A DNA stretch of 59,663 bases, taken from positions 1-59,663 of the forward strand of contig JAUNSH010000011.1 of the NCBI GenBank assembly GCA_030539285.1, in the 5' to 3' direction. Position numbers and translations under genes: made by a program. The notes beneath the pieces are model-generated. The model was given only the letters and a program-made list of their open reading frames with translations, was not told the origin of the DNA and did no database searches. Source of the DNA: Eubacteriales bacterium. Its GTDB lineage: Bacteria > Bacillota > Clostridia > Oscillospirales > Oscillospiraceae. Below, piece by piece: positions 7,648-14,331 of this stretch; position 1 is the stretch's first letter; each line of letters starts with the position of its first letter.

Positions 7648-8607
7648 ATGGCAATTATCAAAGTCAATGATGCCGCGATCCGTTACATTACCGGCGATTT
7701 TAAGGACATTGGTATCAAAGAATATGTCATTCGCCATCTGCAGGGAAAGTACAATGTGACCGAATTTTGGGCAGACCGCCACATCACCTTTGAGTTGGAC
7801 AAGGGCGATATGCTGGGCATCATCGGCAGCAACGGCGCGGGAAAGTCCACCCTGCTGAAGGCCATCAGCGGCATTATGGTGCCCATCGAAGGCTCCATTA
7901 CCGTAAAGGGTCAGATCGCCGCTCTGCTGGAACTGACCGCCGGGTTTGACAACGATCTGACCGTCCGGGAGAATACCTACCTCCGGGGCGCCATGCTGGG
8001 CTATACCCGTCAGTTTATGGACGAAAAATACGAGGAGATCATCACATTCGCGGAGCTTCAGAATTTTCAGGACCGGCCTTTTAAGCAGCTGTCTTCCGGC
8101 ATGAAATCCCGTCTGGCCTTCTCCATTGCCTGTCTGGTCAACCCGGACATCCTGATCCTGGACGAGGTTCTGTCCGTAGGCGACGGCGCTTTCCGCAAAA
8201 AGAGCGGTGACAAAATGCGTCAGATCCTGTCCGGCGGTGTCACTGGAATTTTGGTCTCCCATTCCATCAGTCAGGTTCGGGAGATGTGCAACAAGATCCT
8301 CTGGCTGGATCACGGCAGGCAGATCTATTTCGGAGACGAGACCGAAACCGTCTGCAATGCCTACGAGGAGTTCCTCATCACAAAGCGGCTGCCCGACAAT
8401 TGGGATGACATGGAACGGATGTCCGCCGCCTATTTGGAACGGAAGGAACAGGAGCGGCAGGAAAAGAAGCGGCTGGAAGCCCAGAAGCTGCAAGATCTGA
8501 TAGAATCCGGCAACTCCGATGCGGCGCTGGAGGCGGCACTGTCCGTCATCCGCAGGCAGAAGCCGGAATTGCTGAAAAACTGCGGCGATGAAATGGCGGT
8601 TGTGTAG
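7648..8607 (+). CDS. Polysaccharide ABC exporter ATPase (TagH/Wzt type)
   Basis: The 319-aa cytosolic partner of the preceding permease. Walker A GSNGAGKST lies near residue 65, the signature LSSGMKSRL near 150, Walker B LILDEVLSVGD near 170, and the switch His in VSHS near 207. As in TagH and RfbB, a C-terminal extension follows the nucleotide-binding domain. Here it is a charged, Glu/Arg/Lys-rich probable coiled coil (about residues 255-300). AAGGAGG precedes the ATG by 8 bases. It is the last clearly glycan-related gene of the operon. Confidence 0.9.
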   Translation: MAIIKVNDAAIRYITGDFKDIGIKEYVIRHLQGKYNVTEFWADRHITFELDKGDMLGIIGSNGAGKSTLLKAISGIMVPIEGSITVKGQIAALLELTAGFDNDLTVRENTYLRGAMLGYTRQFMDEKYEEIITFAELQNFQDRPFKQLSSGMKSRLAFSIACLVNPDILILDEVLSVGDGAFRKKSGDKMRQILSGGVTGILVSHSISQVREMCNKILWLDHGRQIYFGDETETVCNAYEEFLITKRLPDNWDDMERMSAAYLERKEQERQEKKRLEAQKLQDLIESGNSDAALEAALSVIRRQKPELLKNCGDEMAVV

Positions 8608-8714
8608 GACCTTCCTGATCATTGGTGTCGGCATATACAGCACTGTGTCATGGTCCACTGAGTTAACTGAAGTATTTCCTGTCAGTTTTGGGCGAACGAA
8701 CAGGGAGAGTGAAT

Positions 8715-9050
8715 ATGGATGTAGAACGCGAAGTGTGCGAACTTCTGCGCCCGTTTGGGATCACGGAAAAGTATATCGGCGTTTCCCAATTAGCGATTGC
8801 CCTTCAGCTCCTGCTGGAAAACCCGGAGAACATCCACGCTGTGCAAAAACGGATATATATGGTGATCGCGGAGCGGTTCTGTGTGGGATGGAAAACCATT
8901 GAGCGGAATATCCGGACGCTGTCTGCCGCGGCATGGAGGGCAGACCCGCAACAGCTGGAATCTCTTGCCCAATATACGCTGACAAAACGCCCCACGGCAG
9001 TCCAGTTTATGGAGATCCTGCTGCGGTGTATCCGCAAGAAACTGGTGTGA
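8715..9050 (+). CDS. Stand-alone Spo0A C-terminal-like DNA-binding domain protein
   Basis: A 111-aa protein similar in layout to the Spo0A effector domain. A first helix-rich segment around YIGVSQLAIALQLLLENPE is followed by a recognition region with CVGWKTIERNIR, matching the Spo0A pattern of a TTxxxVERxIRHAI helix, then W. There is no receiver domain. AGGGAGAG lies before ATG 8715, which I choose over an upstream ATG at 8688. It probably binds DNA as a regulator of something nearby, but no 0A-box was confirmed. It follows the exporter genes on the same strand by about 100 bases. Confidence 0.7.
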   Translation: MDVEREVCELLRPFGITEKYIGVSQLAIALQLLLENPENIHAVQKRIYMVIAERFCVGWKTIERNIRTLSAAAWRADPQQLESLAQYTLTKRPTAVQFMEILLRCIRKKLV

Positions 9051-9118
9051 GTCGCGCCCGAATATATCTCGTGGCCGGAGGACCGTTTGTGAGAATCAAA
9101 AGCATCTGAGGGAGACTG

Positions 9119-9276
9119 ATACTAAAACCTGATTAAAAACTTTAAATCTTTCCGGTCTGAATTGCGTCAGAACGCGTTATCTTCCTTGATGGGCGTCAGC
9201 CCATCTGCGTCATCTGCCTTTTTTGACACAATTCATCCTCGGAAATCTTTTAAAGCTTTCAATCAGGTTTTAGTAT
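9119..9276. mobile_element. MITE-like foldback element, copy A (158 bp)
   Basis: It begins ATACTAAAACCTGATT and ends with the reverse complement. The terminal inverted repeats continue with few mismatches for about 28 bp. An inner GATGGGC/GCCCATC hairpin and a TGAATTG/CAATTCA arm make the whole unit foldable. It has no coding capacity. It differs from copy B (11819-11976) at two positions. Such elements are moved in trans by a transposase not present in the window. Confidence 0.88.
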
Positions 9277-9356
9277 GAGCTGGTTCACGGTGGATTCTGA
9301 CATGGAATTCTGTGGATATTGCTCTATTGAGCGAATCTGTATACCTGACAACGACA

Positions 9357-9378
9357 CCCCGGTCCTTTGGAACCGGGA
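9357..9378 (-). terminator. Weak stem-loop beyond citC
   Basis: CCCGGTCC and GGAACCGGG pair with one bulge around a 3-nt loop, about 45 bases after the citC stop. There is no T-run on the minus strand, so termination is doubtful. The rest of 9277-9419 shows nothing else. Confidence 0.35.
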
Positions 9379-9419
9379 TGTTTCCTGTCTCCGCGTTGCC
9401 GCGTACCATTTATGGATCG

Positions 9420-10463
9420 TCAATAGTGCACCACATTGCCTGCCTTTCGGATGCGCGCCAGAACAGGAGCGGCTTCCGGGCTGGTGAAGTAGTCAAATGT
9501 GGTCCGGGGCACCAGCGTTTTTAATGTCTCCCAGTCGCCGTTTTGCAGGGCCACCCGGACGGTGGAGGCGCTGATGGCTTTGCTGCCGGCTTCCTTTCGG
9601 GGAATGATGTGGCACTGGATGCCCGCTTTGGGCAGCTCCTCCGCCATAATTTTGTTGTACAGACCTGTCACCTGACTGGTAGGCTCCTCGCCTACAAAAC
9701 GGTGGGTCACATTGAGGGCCTGTGCGATTTTTGTGAACACCGCCAGATCCAGCCGGGCGTGGCCGTCGATGACTGCCGCCTCGTCCTTGAGAAAATAGCT
9801 GGGGAAGGTAGCGCTGCTGATGATGTAGGGGCCGGAATCGTGGAGCACCACGTTGGGGATGTGGGCCACACCCGCCTGCACCAACTTCTTTCGCACGGCG
9901 AAGGGAACCAGAGAAGCATCCTCACTGAGGACGAACAGGTGCAGGGTGTCGCACTGGGCAGCGGCAGTTTCCACCAAGTATTGATGGCCCAAAGTGAAGG
10001 GGTTGGCGTTCATAACAAGCGCGGCGGAAACGCCCTGTTTTTTTGTTTTTTCCAGATTTTTCAGGTAGTTGGGGAAGCCGCTTTTCCGGTTCTCCATGAA
10101 CACCAGCGTACCATCCACCCGGGCGATCTCGTGAAAACCGAGATCCCCGAAGAATTTGGCAGATTTTACCTTGGTGTACAGAAAAAGGTGGAGGTTTCCT
10201 CTTGCCTGCTGCACCTCCATCAGGTGGGAAATGATCTCGTTCAGCAGGCCCTCGCCCTGATGCTCGGAGCTGACGGCGAAGCACCGCAGGGTACAGCCAA
10301 AGCAGCTGCCCGTGGCGATAATTTCATCGTCATCATCCCGCATGGCGCAGATGTAGTCCAGATTGCCGTCCCGGGTGATGCCCTCTTTTTGGAGCAATGC
10401 GTCGATTTGGGCCAAACTGCGCTTGTCCGAGGGGTAGACTTGGGAAATGGCGTAATCACTCAT
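9420..10463 (-). CDS. citC: [Citrate (pro-3S)-lyase] ligase
   Basis: CitC acetylates the prosthetic-group thiol of the citrate lyase acyl carrier protein, using acetate and ATP, to activate the enzyme. The 347-aa protein has an N-terminal GNAT-like domain (about residues 20-130, including SSEHQGEGLLN) and a C-terminal nucleotidyltransferase-like domain with NANPFTLGHQYLVE, a T/HxGH-type ATP motif near 155, and ISASTVRVAL near 305. Length and domain order are normal. The start overlaps the end of citXG by 8 bases, so the two are co-translated. The lyase subunits citD, citE and citF are absent here. Confidence 0.93.
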   Translation of the reverse strand: MSDYAISQVYPSDKRSLAQIDALLQKEGITRDGNLDYICAMRDDDDEIIATGSCFGCTLRCFAVSSEHQGEGLLNEIISHLMEVQQARGNLHLFLYTKVKSAKFFGDLGFHEIARVDGTLVFMENRKSGFPNYLKNLEKTKKQGVSAALVMNANPFTLGHQYLVETAAAQCDTLHLFVLSEDASLVPFAVRKKLVQAGVAHIPNVVLHDSGPYIISSATFPSYFLKDEAAVIDGHARLDLAVFTKIAQALNVTHRFVGEEPTSQVTGLYNKIMAEELPKAGIQCHIIPRKEAGSKAISASTVRVALQNGDWETLKTLVPRTTFDYFTSPEAAPVLARIRKAGNVVHY

Positions 10464-11805
10464 GGGGTTCCTCCTTCAAAAAATGCAGCAGATAGGTAAG
10501 GGCCAGCAGGTCTGCCGTGCCGCCGGGGGAGAGATTCTGCTCGATAAATTCCGCATCCAACGCTTCCAGTGAGCTTTGGGACGGAAATGGCTCTTTTTCA
10601 AGCAAAGCCTTCAGTTTTTCTGAGGTTTCCTTTGCCAGTTCATAGCCGCCCCGATGGATCATGTTGGTGTCCACGGTATCCGCCAGCATGGCAAGGAGCG
10701 CGGCACAGCCCGCCTCATTGATGGATTTCCCGGAGGCAAGGGCGGCTTCCAGCTTGGGAAGGCCCACATTCAGCACGGCGGGGAAGCCCCCTTCCGCCTG
10801 CCCGCGAACCCCGGTGATGCCGTATTGCAGATACAGCTTCTGTCCGGCGGTCTTAGCCGTTTCTGAGGTTAAGTTTACATAATCTTCGCTAACAAGCCCT
10901 TTTGTCATGGCGGCGCATTCCGACAGAACCGCATTGGGGTCGCTCCACTGTTCCCGTTCCAACCGTCCCAGTGCCCCGCAAAGGATGCCCATGGAGAAAA
11001 TGGCCCCCTTGTGGGTGTTGACTCCGTTAGTCGCGCGAAGCATTTCCCCCTCGGCAAGCTTCCCCGGCAGGCGCAGACGGCGGAAGGTCTCCCGCGGGTC
11101 TTCGGTTTCTCTACCGACCTTCACACATTGCGAAAAATAGGGATAGAGGGCGGCGGCGCTGGCCTGAAAGGTGAAGAAATCCATATCCCGGTGACTGCCG
11201 CTGTTTTCCCGGTCTACCAGCCCCGGCTTGGGAGTGGTGGCCACCTCATACAGCAGGGCCTGAGTGGCAAGTCTTGCGGCGGTTTGGCAGTCCTCCTGTA
11301 AAACGGCATCCCCCAAAATCTGCCGGGTCTTCTCCTGCAATTCCGGCACACTGTGGGTGCGGCTCCGGGCACAGGCCTGTGCCATTCCGCCGCAGATCAG
11401 GCACTTCCGCCCCTCCCGACCCAACTCCTGCCGGTCAACTTTCCGTCCATCGGGGCAGAGAACGTCCATATCAAACAGTCGCCCGATGGGGGCGTGGTCT
11501 TCAATTTCCACTGTTACATTTTTCACCGCGAGAGGGCCGTCATCCAGCAGAAAAATGGCCTCATTTCCCGCTTTTTCCTGAATTTCCTCGAAATACACCA
11601 CAGGGATCCCAGCCACCGCCAGCTGCTCCCGCAGCAGACGCTTTCCCAGCGCGTAGCCCCGGCGGATGAGGGCGTTATTCTTCACTGGCCCCGCGATGTT
11701 CATGGTAAAGCAGACCATGGTCTTTCCGTGGGCGTTCAGCAGCACCCGCTGCCGGTTCGCCCGGCGCTCCCGGGCTTCCAGCATTTCCAGCAATGTCACT
11801 TCCAT
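10456..11805 (-). CDS. citXG: CitX-CitG fusion for citrate lyase prosthetic group synthesis
   Basis: A 449-aa bifunctional protein. The N-terminal CitX part (about residues 1-175) attaches the phosphoribosyl-dephospho-CoA group to the acyl carrier subunit; RQRVLLNAHGKTMVCFTMNIAG is family-typical and CLICGGMAQACARSRTHS closes it. The C-terminal CitG part (about 180-449) makes that precursor from dephospho-CoA and ATP; TKPGLVDRENSGSHRDMDF and GVNTHKGAIFSMG are hallmark motifs. Fusion is known in other bacteria. AAAGGAG lies 7 bases before the ATG. MITE copy B begins 13 bases upstream of the start, so the original promoter may have been displaced. Confidence 0.93.
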   Translation of the reverse strand: MEVTLLEMLEARERRANRQRVLLNAHGKTMVCFTMNIAGPVKNNALIRRGYALGKRLLREQLAVAGIPVVYFEEIQEKAGNEAIFLLDDGPLAVKNVTVEIEDHAPIGRLFDMDVLCPDGRKVDRQELGREGRKCLICGGMAQACARSRTHSVPELQEKTRQILGDAVLQEDCQTAARLATQALLYEVATTPKPGLVDRENSGSHRDMDFFTFQASAAALYPYFSQCVKVGRETEDPRETFRRLRLPGKLAEGEMLRATNGVNTHKGAIFSMGILCGALGRLEREQWSDPNAVLSECAAMTKGLVSEDYVNLTSETAKTAGQKLYLQYGITGVRGQAEGGFPAVLNVGLPKLEAALASGKSINEAGCAALLAMLADTVDTNMIHRGGYELAKETSEKLKALLEKEPFPSQSSLEALDAEFIEQNLSPGGTADLLALTYLLHFLKEEPHE

Positions 11806-11818
11806 AGATTTCTCCTTT

Positions 11819-11976
11819 ATACTAAAACCTGATTAAAAACTTTAAATCTTTCCGATCTGAATTGCGTCAGAACGCGTTATCTTCCTTGATGGGCGTCAGC
11901 CCATCTGCGTCATCTGCCTTTTTTGACACAATTCATCCTCGGAAATCTTTTAGAGCTTTCAATCAGGTTTTAGTAT
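11819..11976. mobile_element. MITE-like foldback element, copy B (158 bp)
   Basis: Same length, orientation and ends as copy A, with two base differences seen. It sits between the citXG start and the broken LysR gene. Two nearly identical copies suggest recent transposition, or duplication of the interval between them. Confidence 0.88.
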
Positions 11977-12018
11977 TACCGATGTTTTTCGGCAGCGCCA
12001 TGATTTCCTTCTGACAGA

Positions 12019-12170
12019 TCAGGCGGGTTTTCCGAACAAGATGCTCCAGCCCTGCTCCCGCTCAATGGCTTTGACCCGCTCGGACAGGGCGGATTGGGTG
12101 ATGAACAGTTTGTCCGCCTTCTTGATGATGTTCCTGCTTTCTCCGAGGTCCTCCGGCAGATCCATTCCGT
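12019..12170 (-). pseudogene. LysR-family regulator remnant (N-terminal HTH only)
   Basis: The minus strand reads KKADKLFITQSALSERVKAI, the LysR winged-helix consensus, then degrades and stops at TCA 12019-12021. The first helix is altered and no effector domain follows. LysR regulators commonly sit beside citrate lyase genes, so this was probably their activator, now destroyed next to MITE copy B. Confidence 0.75.
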
Positions 12171-12255
12171 ATCATCATAATACACCCAATATGACTCTTT
12201 GTGAAGCCCCCTTGCTATGAAGATTTTGCCCATTATTCCATTCCGATAAGGACTA

Positions 12256-12424
12256 ATACTAATACCTGATAAAACCATTTGGTTTTATCAGGTAGACACC
12301 GCCTTTGGCGTTGTCGTATTCATGATTTTCGAAATAGAAAATCATGAATACCCGTCTCATTATGATCTTCATATAGAAAACTTCAATTTGTTCCAAATTA
12401 AAGTTTTCTATTGAATATCAGTAT
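12256..12424. mobile_element. Second MITE-like family member, three-hairpin element (169 bp)
   Basis: Ends are ATACTAATACCTGAT on the left and ATATCAGTAT on the right, imperfect inverted termini close to those of copies A and B. Inside are three clean inverted repeats: 12264-12293 (13-bp arms), 12316-12351 (15-bp arms) and 12373-12411 (11-bp arms). The last 55 bases recur at 1-55. No coding capacity. Confidence 0.8.
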
Positions 12425-12456
12425 AAAAATGCACCATGCACGATCAATATGATATT

Positions 12457-12489
12457 CAAAAACCCCGGCAAACCGCATGGTTTGCCGGG
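12457..12489 (-). terminator. Terminator of the aminotransferase gene
   Basis: CCCGGCAAACC pairs perfectly with GGTTTGCCGGG around a 4-nt loop. On the minus strand it is followed by GTTTTTG, giving a classic terminator for the gene at 12559-13746. Confidence 0.85.
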
Positions 12490-12558
12490 ACTTTCTATGA
12501 TGTGACGGGCAATTGGACAAAGGAGGTATTGATGCCGTTCTGGCTTTCTGCCCGCACC

Positions 12559-13746
12559 TTATCCACACGGTAAAACTGCACGATTTGCGGGGATCTTTTT
12601 CCGCAGCGATTCCAGACGGTTCAGTGCTTCCAGCAGCGTTTCGTCCTTTTTGGCGAAATGCATTCGGATCAGGTGGTTCACCGGCTCCCGGAAGAAGCTG
12701 GAGCCGGGAACGGCACCCACGCCCACCTCCCGGGCCAGGGCTTCGCAGAAGGTCACGTCGCTGTCATAGCCGAACTCGGAGATGTCCAGAAGGACGTAAT
12801 AGGCTCCCTCCGGGTCGTTGTGTACAATGCCCAGACTGTCCAGCCCCCGCAGAAACAGCTCCTTTTTGTGGGTATACTTATCCAGCAGACTGTCGTAGTA
12901 GTCCTGTCCGAACCGCAGGCCGGGGATCACCGCCTCCTGCAGCGGCGCCGCCGCGCCCACGGTGAGAAAGTCGTGAACCTTCTTTGCCCGTTCGATGATC
13001 TCACCTGGGGCGATGATGTAGCCCAGCCGCCAGCCGGTGATGGAGTAGGTCTTGGACAGGGAGGAGCAGGACAGCGTCCGCTCCCACATTCCCGGCAGGG
13101 TGGCAAAGTAGGTGTGGCGGTGGGGCGCGTAGACGATGTGCTCATACACCTCGTCGGTAATGACATAGGTGTCATATTTGCGGGCGAGAGAGGCGATGAT
13201 TTCCAGTTCCTCCCGGGTAAAGACCTTGCCGCAGGGATTGGAGGGGTTGCACAGCACCAGCGCTTTGGGATGCTGGCGGAAGGCATCCTCCAGCACCTCC
13301 GGGTCAAAATGAAAATCCGGCGGTACAAGGGGCACATAAATCGGCTGGGCCCCGGACAGGATGGTGTCCGCGCCGTAGTTTTCGTAAAAGGGTGAGAAAA
13401 TGATCACCTTGTCTCCCGGATCGGTGACGGTCATCATGGCCGCCATCATGGCCTCGGTGCTTCCGCAGGTGGTGACGATCTCACTGTTGGGATCGATGGC
13501 CCGGCCCATATAGCGGGTTTGCTTGGCAGCCAGCGCCTCCCGGAAGTTCTGCGCGCCCCAGGTGATGGAATACTGATGGAAGTCCTCGTGGGCCACCTGT
13601 GCCAGCCGCTCTACAATGGCCTGGGGCGGGTCAAAGTCCGGGAAGCCCTGAGATAGATTCACGGCACCATACTGCATGGATACCCGGGTCATGCGGCGGA
13701 TCACGGAATCCGTAAATCCCGCGGTGCGTTCAGACAGGTTCTGCAT
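12559..13746 (-). CDS. PLP-dependent class I/II aminotransferase
   Basis: A 395-aa fold-type I aminotransferase, cytosolic. Family marks are NLSQGFPDFDPP near the N-terminus, CNPSNPCGKVF (substrate and PLP binding), ITDEVYEHIVY with the PLP-contacting Asp, SSLSKTYSITGWRLGY with the Schiff-base Lys, and a C-terminal IRMHFAKKD with the carboxylate-binding Arg. It resembles the KAT/aspartate-like subgroup, and its exact amino donor is unknown. I use ATG 13746 (MQNLSERT), preceded by GGGGGAA, rather than the upstream in-frame ATG at 13800. It has its own promoter and terminator. Confidence 0.9.
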   Translation of the reverse strand: MQNLSERTAGFTDSVIRRMTRVSMQYGAVNLSQGFPDFDPPQAIVERLAQVAHEDFHQYSITWGAQNFREALAAKQTRYMGRAIDPNSEIVTTCGSTEAMMAAMMTVTDPGDKVIIFSPFYENYGADTILSGAQPIYVPLVPPDFHFDPEVLEDAFRQHPKALVLCNPSNPCGKVFTREELEIIASLARKYDTYVITDEVYEHIVYAPHRHTYFATLPGMWERTLSCSSLSKTYSITGWRLGYIIAPGEIIERAKKVHDFLTVGAAAPLQEAVIPGLRFGQDYYDSLLDKYTHKKELFLRGLDSLGIVHNDPEGAYYVLLDISEFGYDSDVTFCEALAREVGVGAVPGSSFFREPVNHLIRMHFAKKDETLLEALNRLESLRKKIPANRAVLPCG

Positions 13747-13800
13747 ATTCTCTATTCCCCCTATTGCTCTCTGATTTCGAGACTGAAAAACCATGATCAC

Positions 13801-13829
13801 AGCTTAGCAATTTGGGCGTTCATTGTCAA
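13801..13829 (-). promoter_or_regulatory. Promoter of the aminotransferase gene
   Basis: On the minus strand, TTGACA (13824-13829), 17 bp, then TAAGCT (13801-13806), about 55 bases before the start codon. Confidence 0.7.
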
Positions 13830-13888
13830 TAGGGTAATTGAGGACGGGCAGAAGTTTGCCGACCATATTGGTATTCCAGATTGGCAGA

Positions 13889-13917
13889 TTGACAAGCGGA
13901 TGTGCGTAGGATATAAT
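13889..13917 (+). promoter_or_regulatory. Promoter of csoR
   Basis: TTGACA (13889-13894), a 17-bp spacer and TATAAT (13912-13917), a perfect consensus pair 32 bases before the csoR ATG. No CsoR-like palindrome overlaps it, so csoR itself may be constitutive. Confidence 0.85.
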
Positions 13918-13949
13918 AACACATATCCCAGCAGTATGGAGGCACAGCC

Positions 13950-14225
13950 ATGAGACAGTGTATGGATTCTGAGAATCTGCATCGCAGACTGAAAAAAATA
14001 ATTGGACAGATACAGGCCATTGACCGCATGATCGACGAAGACATTCCCTGCGAGGATATCTTGACCCAGATCAACGCGGCAAAGTCGGCCCTCCATGGGT
14101 GCGGGAAGGTCGTGCTGGAGGGCCATATCAAGCACTGTGTTCGCGATGGGATCGAGCATGGTGACGCGGATAAGACCATCGAGAGCTTTACAAAAGCCGT
14201 TGAGCGGTTCTCTAACATGGGATAA
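13950..14225 (+). CDS. csoR: CsoR/FrmR-family metal-sensing repressor
   Basis: A 91-aa all-helical DUF156 repressor that leaves its operator when it binds metal. The Cu(I) ligand triad is in place: Cys34 (in IPCED), His59 (in EGHIKHC) and Cys63, with the usual x-C-H-C spacing. LHRRLKKIIGQIQAIDRMI is the family's first helix. GGAGG precedes the ATG. A P1B-type ATPase follows, and two CsoR-like palindromes lie in its promoter. Sensing of Cu(I) is therefore the most likely role, inferred from ligands and context. Confidence 0.92.
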   Translation: MRQCMDSENLHRRLKKIIGQIQAIDRMIDEDIPCEDILTQINAAKSALHGCGKVVLEGHIKHCVRDGIEHGDADKTIESFTKAVERFSNMG

Positions 14226-14240
14226 TACGACTACCGAAAA

Positions 14241-14266
14241 AAGCAGCCATAGGGCTGCTTTCCTTC
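14241..14266 (+). terminator. Terminator between csoR and the ATPase
   Basis: AAGCAGCC pairs with GGCTGCTT around a 4-nt loop, then TCCTT. It separates csoR from the independently regulated ATPase gene. Confidence 0.65.
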
Positions 14267-14315
14267 TTGACAAAATATACCATAGGGGGTATAGTATATA
14301 TACCCTATGGGGTAT
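14267..14315 (+). promoter_or_regulatory. ATPase promoter with two CsoR-like operators
   Basis: TTGACA (14267-14272), 17 bp, TATAGT (14290-14295). Two palindromic boxes lie on it: ATACCATAGGGGGTAT (14277-14292) in the spacer and -10, and ATACCCTATGGGGTAT (14300-14315) just after the -10. Both follow the TACCcnntanGGGGTA style of CsoR operators. Binding would block polymerase until metal is sensed. Confidence 0.85.
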
Positions 14316-14331
14316 CAAAAGGAGGGGCGTT

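Noticed and set aside
11806-11830. MITE copy B supplying a complete promoter for citXG
   Set aside because: TTTAAA-16-TAGTAT can be read at its edge, but transcription would begin within the ribosome binding site, leaving almost no leader. Read-through is more likely.
12513-13395. Plus-strand ORFs opposite the aminotransferase
   Set aside because: Low-complexity Arg/Pro or Gly/Val-rich shadows. The minus strand has complete PLP-enzyme motifs, promoter and terminator.
14095-14331. N-terminal extension of the P1B-ATPase overlapping csoR
   Set aside because: The extension would be translated from inside csoR, crosses the terminator and the operators, and has no metal-binding domain. ATG 14332 has a strong ribosome binding site.
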